From the NCBI GenBank assembly GCA_903918705.1, contig CAIXFP010000643.1, forward strand, positions 1 through 15,794: a stretch of DNA of 15,794 nt, written 5' to 3'. The stretch is from an uncultured Pseudomonadota bacterium. GTDB lineage: Bacteria > Pseudomonadota > Gammaproteobacteria > Burkholderiales > Thiobacillaceae. Shown piece by piece: positions 13,958-15,794 of this stretch. The translations under genes were made by a program, and so were the position numbers. How positions within the stretch are numbered: position 1 is the stretch's first letter; every line of letters starts with the position of its first letter. The notes below the pieces were generated by a model, which saw only the letters and a list, made by a program, of their open reading frames with translations, searched no databases and had not been told where the DNA came from.

Positions 13958-14581
13958 GTGCCGGAAATATTCAGCGATGCCGGGCGTGACGGAGAGCAGG
14001 ACGATGCCCAGGATGACGGCGGAAAGGTTGCTCTTCACCCATGGCAGGTTGCCGAAGAAGTAACCGGCCGGCACCAGCAAGCCGACCCAGAGCAGCGCGC
14101 CCAGGGCGGAAAAGCCCAGGAAGCGCGGGTAGGTCAGGCGGCCAATGCCGCACACGAAGGGCACGAAGGTGCGCACCACGGGTACGAAGCGGGCGATGAT
14201 GATGGCCTTGGGGCCGTGCCTCTCCATGAAGGCATGGGTGCGATCCAGGTTTTCCCGCTTCAGCCAGCGGTTGTTCTCGAACTGGAAGACACGCGGCCCG
14301 AGAAAGCGGCCGATCCAGTAGTTCAGGTTGTCGCCGCCCAGGGCCGCGGCGATCAGGGTGGCCGCCACGGCCAGCGGCTGCATGCCGCCCGCCGCCGCCA
14401 CCGCCCCCGCCACGAACAGGAGGGAGTCGCCGGGAAGAAAGGGGGTGACCACCAGGCCGGTTTCCATGAACACGATGGCGAACAGGAGGGCGTAGACCCA
14501 GACTCCGTAGCCTTGCACCAGCAGGGCCAGATGCTTGTCCAGGTGCAGAATGATGTCGATGAACTGGGCGACGAGTTCCAT
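13940..14581 (-). CDS. DedA-family membrane protein
   Basis: A 213-residue polytopic inner-membrane protein of the DedA/VTT (SNARE-associated) family. Signature segments are FMETGLVVTPFLPGDSLLF (re-entrant loop with acidic Glu and Asp), GDNLNYWIGRFLGP, KAIIIARFVPVVRTFVPF and GRLTYPRFLGF, followed by two C-terminal transmembrane helices. The conserved membrane-embedded acidic residues and the two Arg of RFVPVVR are present. Characterised members act in membrane lipid homeostasis, including undecaprenyl-phosphate or phospholipid translocation, and support envelope integrity. It begins 12 bases after the stop of the beta-propeller gene, so the two are probably co-transcribed. The C-terminus HKKAAR is encoded by the terminator of the convergent operon. 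Confidence 0.93.
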   Translation of the reverse strand: MELVAQFIDIILHLDKHLALLVQGYGVWVYALLFAIVFMETGLVVTPFLPGDSLLFVAGAVAAAGGMQPLAVAATLIAAALGGDNLNYWIGRFLGPRVFQFENNRWLKRENLDRTHAFMERHGPKAIIIARFVPVVRTFVPFVCGIGRLTYPRFLGFSALGALLWVGLLVPAGYFFGNLPWVKSNLSAVILGIVLLSVTPGIAEYFRHKKAAR

Positions 14582-14593
14582 GGGCGGAACGGC

Positions 14594-15475
14594 CTACCAG
14601 CGCAGCGACATCCGGTACACCTTCCCCTCCATCATGCCCGGCACCCACAGCTTGCGCTGGTCGTCCAGGAAGATGTCGGCGGGGCCCGCCACGTTGAGCT
14701 TGCCGCTGGCCAGGGTGATGCGTCCGGTGCGGGCATCGATCAACTGGAGAATGCCGGCGGGTGCGAACTTGACCCAGTTGGACACCAGCCAGCGGTTGCC
14801 GCCCAGGGACACCACACCGTCGAAGTAGCCGGCGGGATCCGGCGTAAAGGTCTTTTCCAGCTTCGCCGCATAGCCGCCCAGGAGGTAGGTGCGCACCTTG
14901 CCGTTGGGTTGGTTGTCGCTGCCCCAGTCGACGATGATCAGCCGGTTGCCCACTTTCTTCATGCCGTTGGGGCCGTTGGGCGGGGTGTCGAACTTCAGTT
15001 CGTCATAGCCCTTCCCTGCCACGTCGATCACGAACACCTTGTTCAGATCGGTGCTGGACAGCAGCAGATGGCGGTTGTCGTAGAGGGTGAAGGCATTGAG
15101 GAACTTGGCACCGGTGGCGGCCAGGTCCAGCTTGAACACCTGCTTGCCGTCGCGGATGCGGTAGCCGAACACGCGGTCGATGTCGCAGACGTAGAGCACG
15201 CCGTTCACCGCGACCATGCCCTTGGGGGCGTCGAGCCCGTCCACCCAGTGCAGGGCCTTCACCTTGCCGTCGCGGTCGAGGCGAGCGATGAAGCCGTCAC
15301 CATCCTTGGCGTAGGGCTCCAGCTTGACGCCGACGTTGGAGACGAAGACGTCGTCCCCGCTGACCACCACGCTTTCCGGCGAACTGAAACCGGGAATGCT
15401 CATGTCCACGCTGACCGTGGCGGCCAGCGTAGGCAGGGCCAGGGCGGCGAACAGGGCGATGAGGAATTGGCGCAT
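14594..15475 (-). CDS. Secreted beta-propeller protein, SMP-30/NHL type
   Basis: A 293-residue protein with a signal peptide (MRQFLIALFAALALPTLA, residues 1-18), so periplasmic. The body shows repeated propeller-blade patterns: PESVVVSGDDVFVSNVG, PKGMVAVNGVLYVCDIDRV, NGMKKVGNRLIIVDWGS, YFDGVVSLGGNRWLVSNW and PADIFLDDQRKLWVPGM, typical of SMP-30/gluconolactonase/LRE-like six-bladed propellers. Asp and Asn residues at blade turns (VCDID, VDWGSDN, SNW) could bind a metal, but whether it is a lactonase cannot be told. AGGAGC at 15486-15481 is 5 bases before the ATG and supports this start. It sits between secF and dedA; the substrate and role are unknown. Confidence 0.85.
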   Translation of the reverse strand: MRQFLIALFAALALPTLAATVSVDMSIPGFSSPESVVVSGDDVFVSNVGVKLEPYAKDGDGFIARLDRDGKVKALHWVDGLDAPKGMVAVNGVLYVCDIDRVFGYRIRDGKQVFKLDLAATGAKFLNAFTLYDNRHLLLSSTDLNKVFVIDVAGKGYDELKFDTPPNGPNGMKKVGNRLIIVDWGSDNQPNGKVRTYLLGGYAAKLEKTFTPDPAGYFDGVVSLGGNRWLVSNWVKFAPAGILQLIDARTGRITLASGKLNVAGPADIFLDDQRKLWVPGMMEGKVYRMSLRW

Positions 15476-15487
15476 GGGAAGCTCCTG

Positions 15488-15513
15488 AAAAACAACGCCG
15501 GCAGTGAGCCGGC
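15488..15513 (-). terminator. Probable rho-independent terminator after secF
   Basis: Read on the minus strand, GCCGGC (15513-15508), loop TCACT and GCCGGC (15502-15497) form a 6-bp stem, followed by GTTGTTTTT (15496-15488). It lies 20 bases after the secF stop and immediately before the ribosome site of the beta-propeller gene. It could end the sec transcript or allow partial read-through. Confidence 0.6.
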
Positions 15514-15532
15514 ACCGGGGGGAACGGATCGA

Positions 15533-15794
15533 TCAGACCATGGCCCCGGACTCGGGCTTCACCGGCTTGATGAAGTCTTCCCGGGAGACGCCCAGCCACA
15601 TCACCACGGGACTGGCCACCAGGATCGAGGAATAGGTGCCGATGACGATGCCGATGGTCAGGGCCAGGGCGAAATAAAACAGCACCTCGCCGCCCAGGAA
15701 CAGCATGGCGAACACCATCAACTGGGTGGTGATGTGGGTGATGACGGTCCGCGACAGGGTGGCGGTGATGGCGTTGTCGATGATGCCGGGCACG
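15533..15794 (-). CDS. secF: Protein translocase subunit SecF, C-terminal fragment (5' end outside window)
   Basis: Only the last 86 or so codons are visible; the frame is open through the right edge. The segment GIIDNAITATLSRTVITHIT corresponds to the conserved cytoplasmic stretch and start of TM4 of SecF. It is followed by hydrophobic helices (MVFAMLFLGGEVLFYFALAL, GIVIGTYSSILVASPVVMWL) and a short tail ending ESGAMV. GTYSSI matches the GTxSSI motif of the family. SecF works with SecD and YajC to drive the late, proton-motive-force-dependent stage of export through SecYEG. The gene order outside the window is probably yajC-secD-secF. There is no sign of disruption. Confidence 0.95.
   Translation of the reverse strand, partial: VPGIIDNAITATLSRTVITHITTQLMVFAMLFLGGEVLFYFALALTIGIVIGTYSSILVASPVVMWLGVSREDFIKPVKPESGAMV

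Overview
The window is GC-rich (roughly two-thirds G+C by eye), densely coded bacterial chromosome. It has no tRNA, rRNA, CRISPR array, insertion sequence or integrase. Gene content and order point to a betaproteobacterium (Rhodocyclales or Nitrosomonadales type): a hemL-thiE-thiD block divergent from a small rubredoxin gene, and a complete twitching-motility chemosensory (Pil-Chp) cluster with a Pil-type giant CheA hybrid kinase. The exact genus cannot be read from the sequence. No gene-free stretch exceeds about 90 bases.

Region 1 (1-2845, minus strand) is a tightly packed cofactor operon, transcribed right to left as thiD, thiE, hemL. ThiD makes HMP-pyrophosphate, ThiE joins it to the thiazole moiety to make thiamine phosphate, and HemL makes 5-aminolevulinate for tetrapyrroles. 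hemL runs off the left edge, lacking only its last few codons. A GC-rich palindromic repeat sits at the thiD-thiE junction and is read through in frame by the longest plausible thiE.

Region 2 (2912-13877, plus strand) is one probable operon: rubredoxin, a secreted PhnD-like binding protein fused to a rhodanese domain, pilG, pilH, pilI, pilJ, pilL/chpA, and a secreted dihaem cytochrome c. It ends at a rho-independent terminator. PilJ (membrane receptor), PilI (CheW adaptor), PilL (Hpt/CheA/REC hybrid kinase) and PilG/PilH (response regulators) form the signalling core that controls type IV pilus motors and, in characterised relatives, cAMP. No CheR- or CheB-type adaptation enzyme is encoded in the window. 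The binding protein-rhodanese fusion lies 27 bases upstream of pilG. It is the most unusual gene here and a candidate periplasmic input module for PilJ.

Region 3 (13940-15794, minus strand) holds secF (only its C-terminus, entering from the right edge), a secreted beta-propeller protein of SMP-30/NHL type and a DedA-family membrane protein. The dedA stop region and the terminator of the plus-strand operon occupy the same bases. A second hairpin plus T-tract separates secF from the beta-propeller gene.
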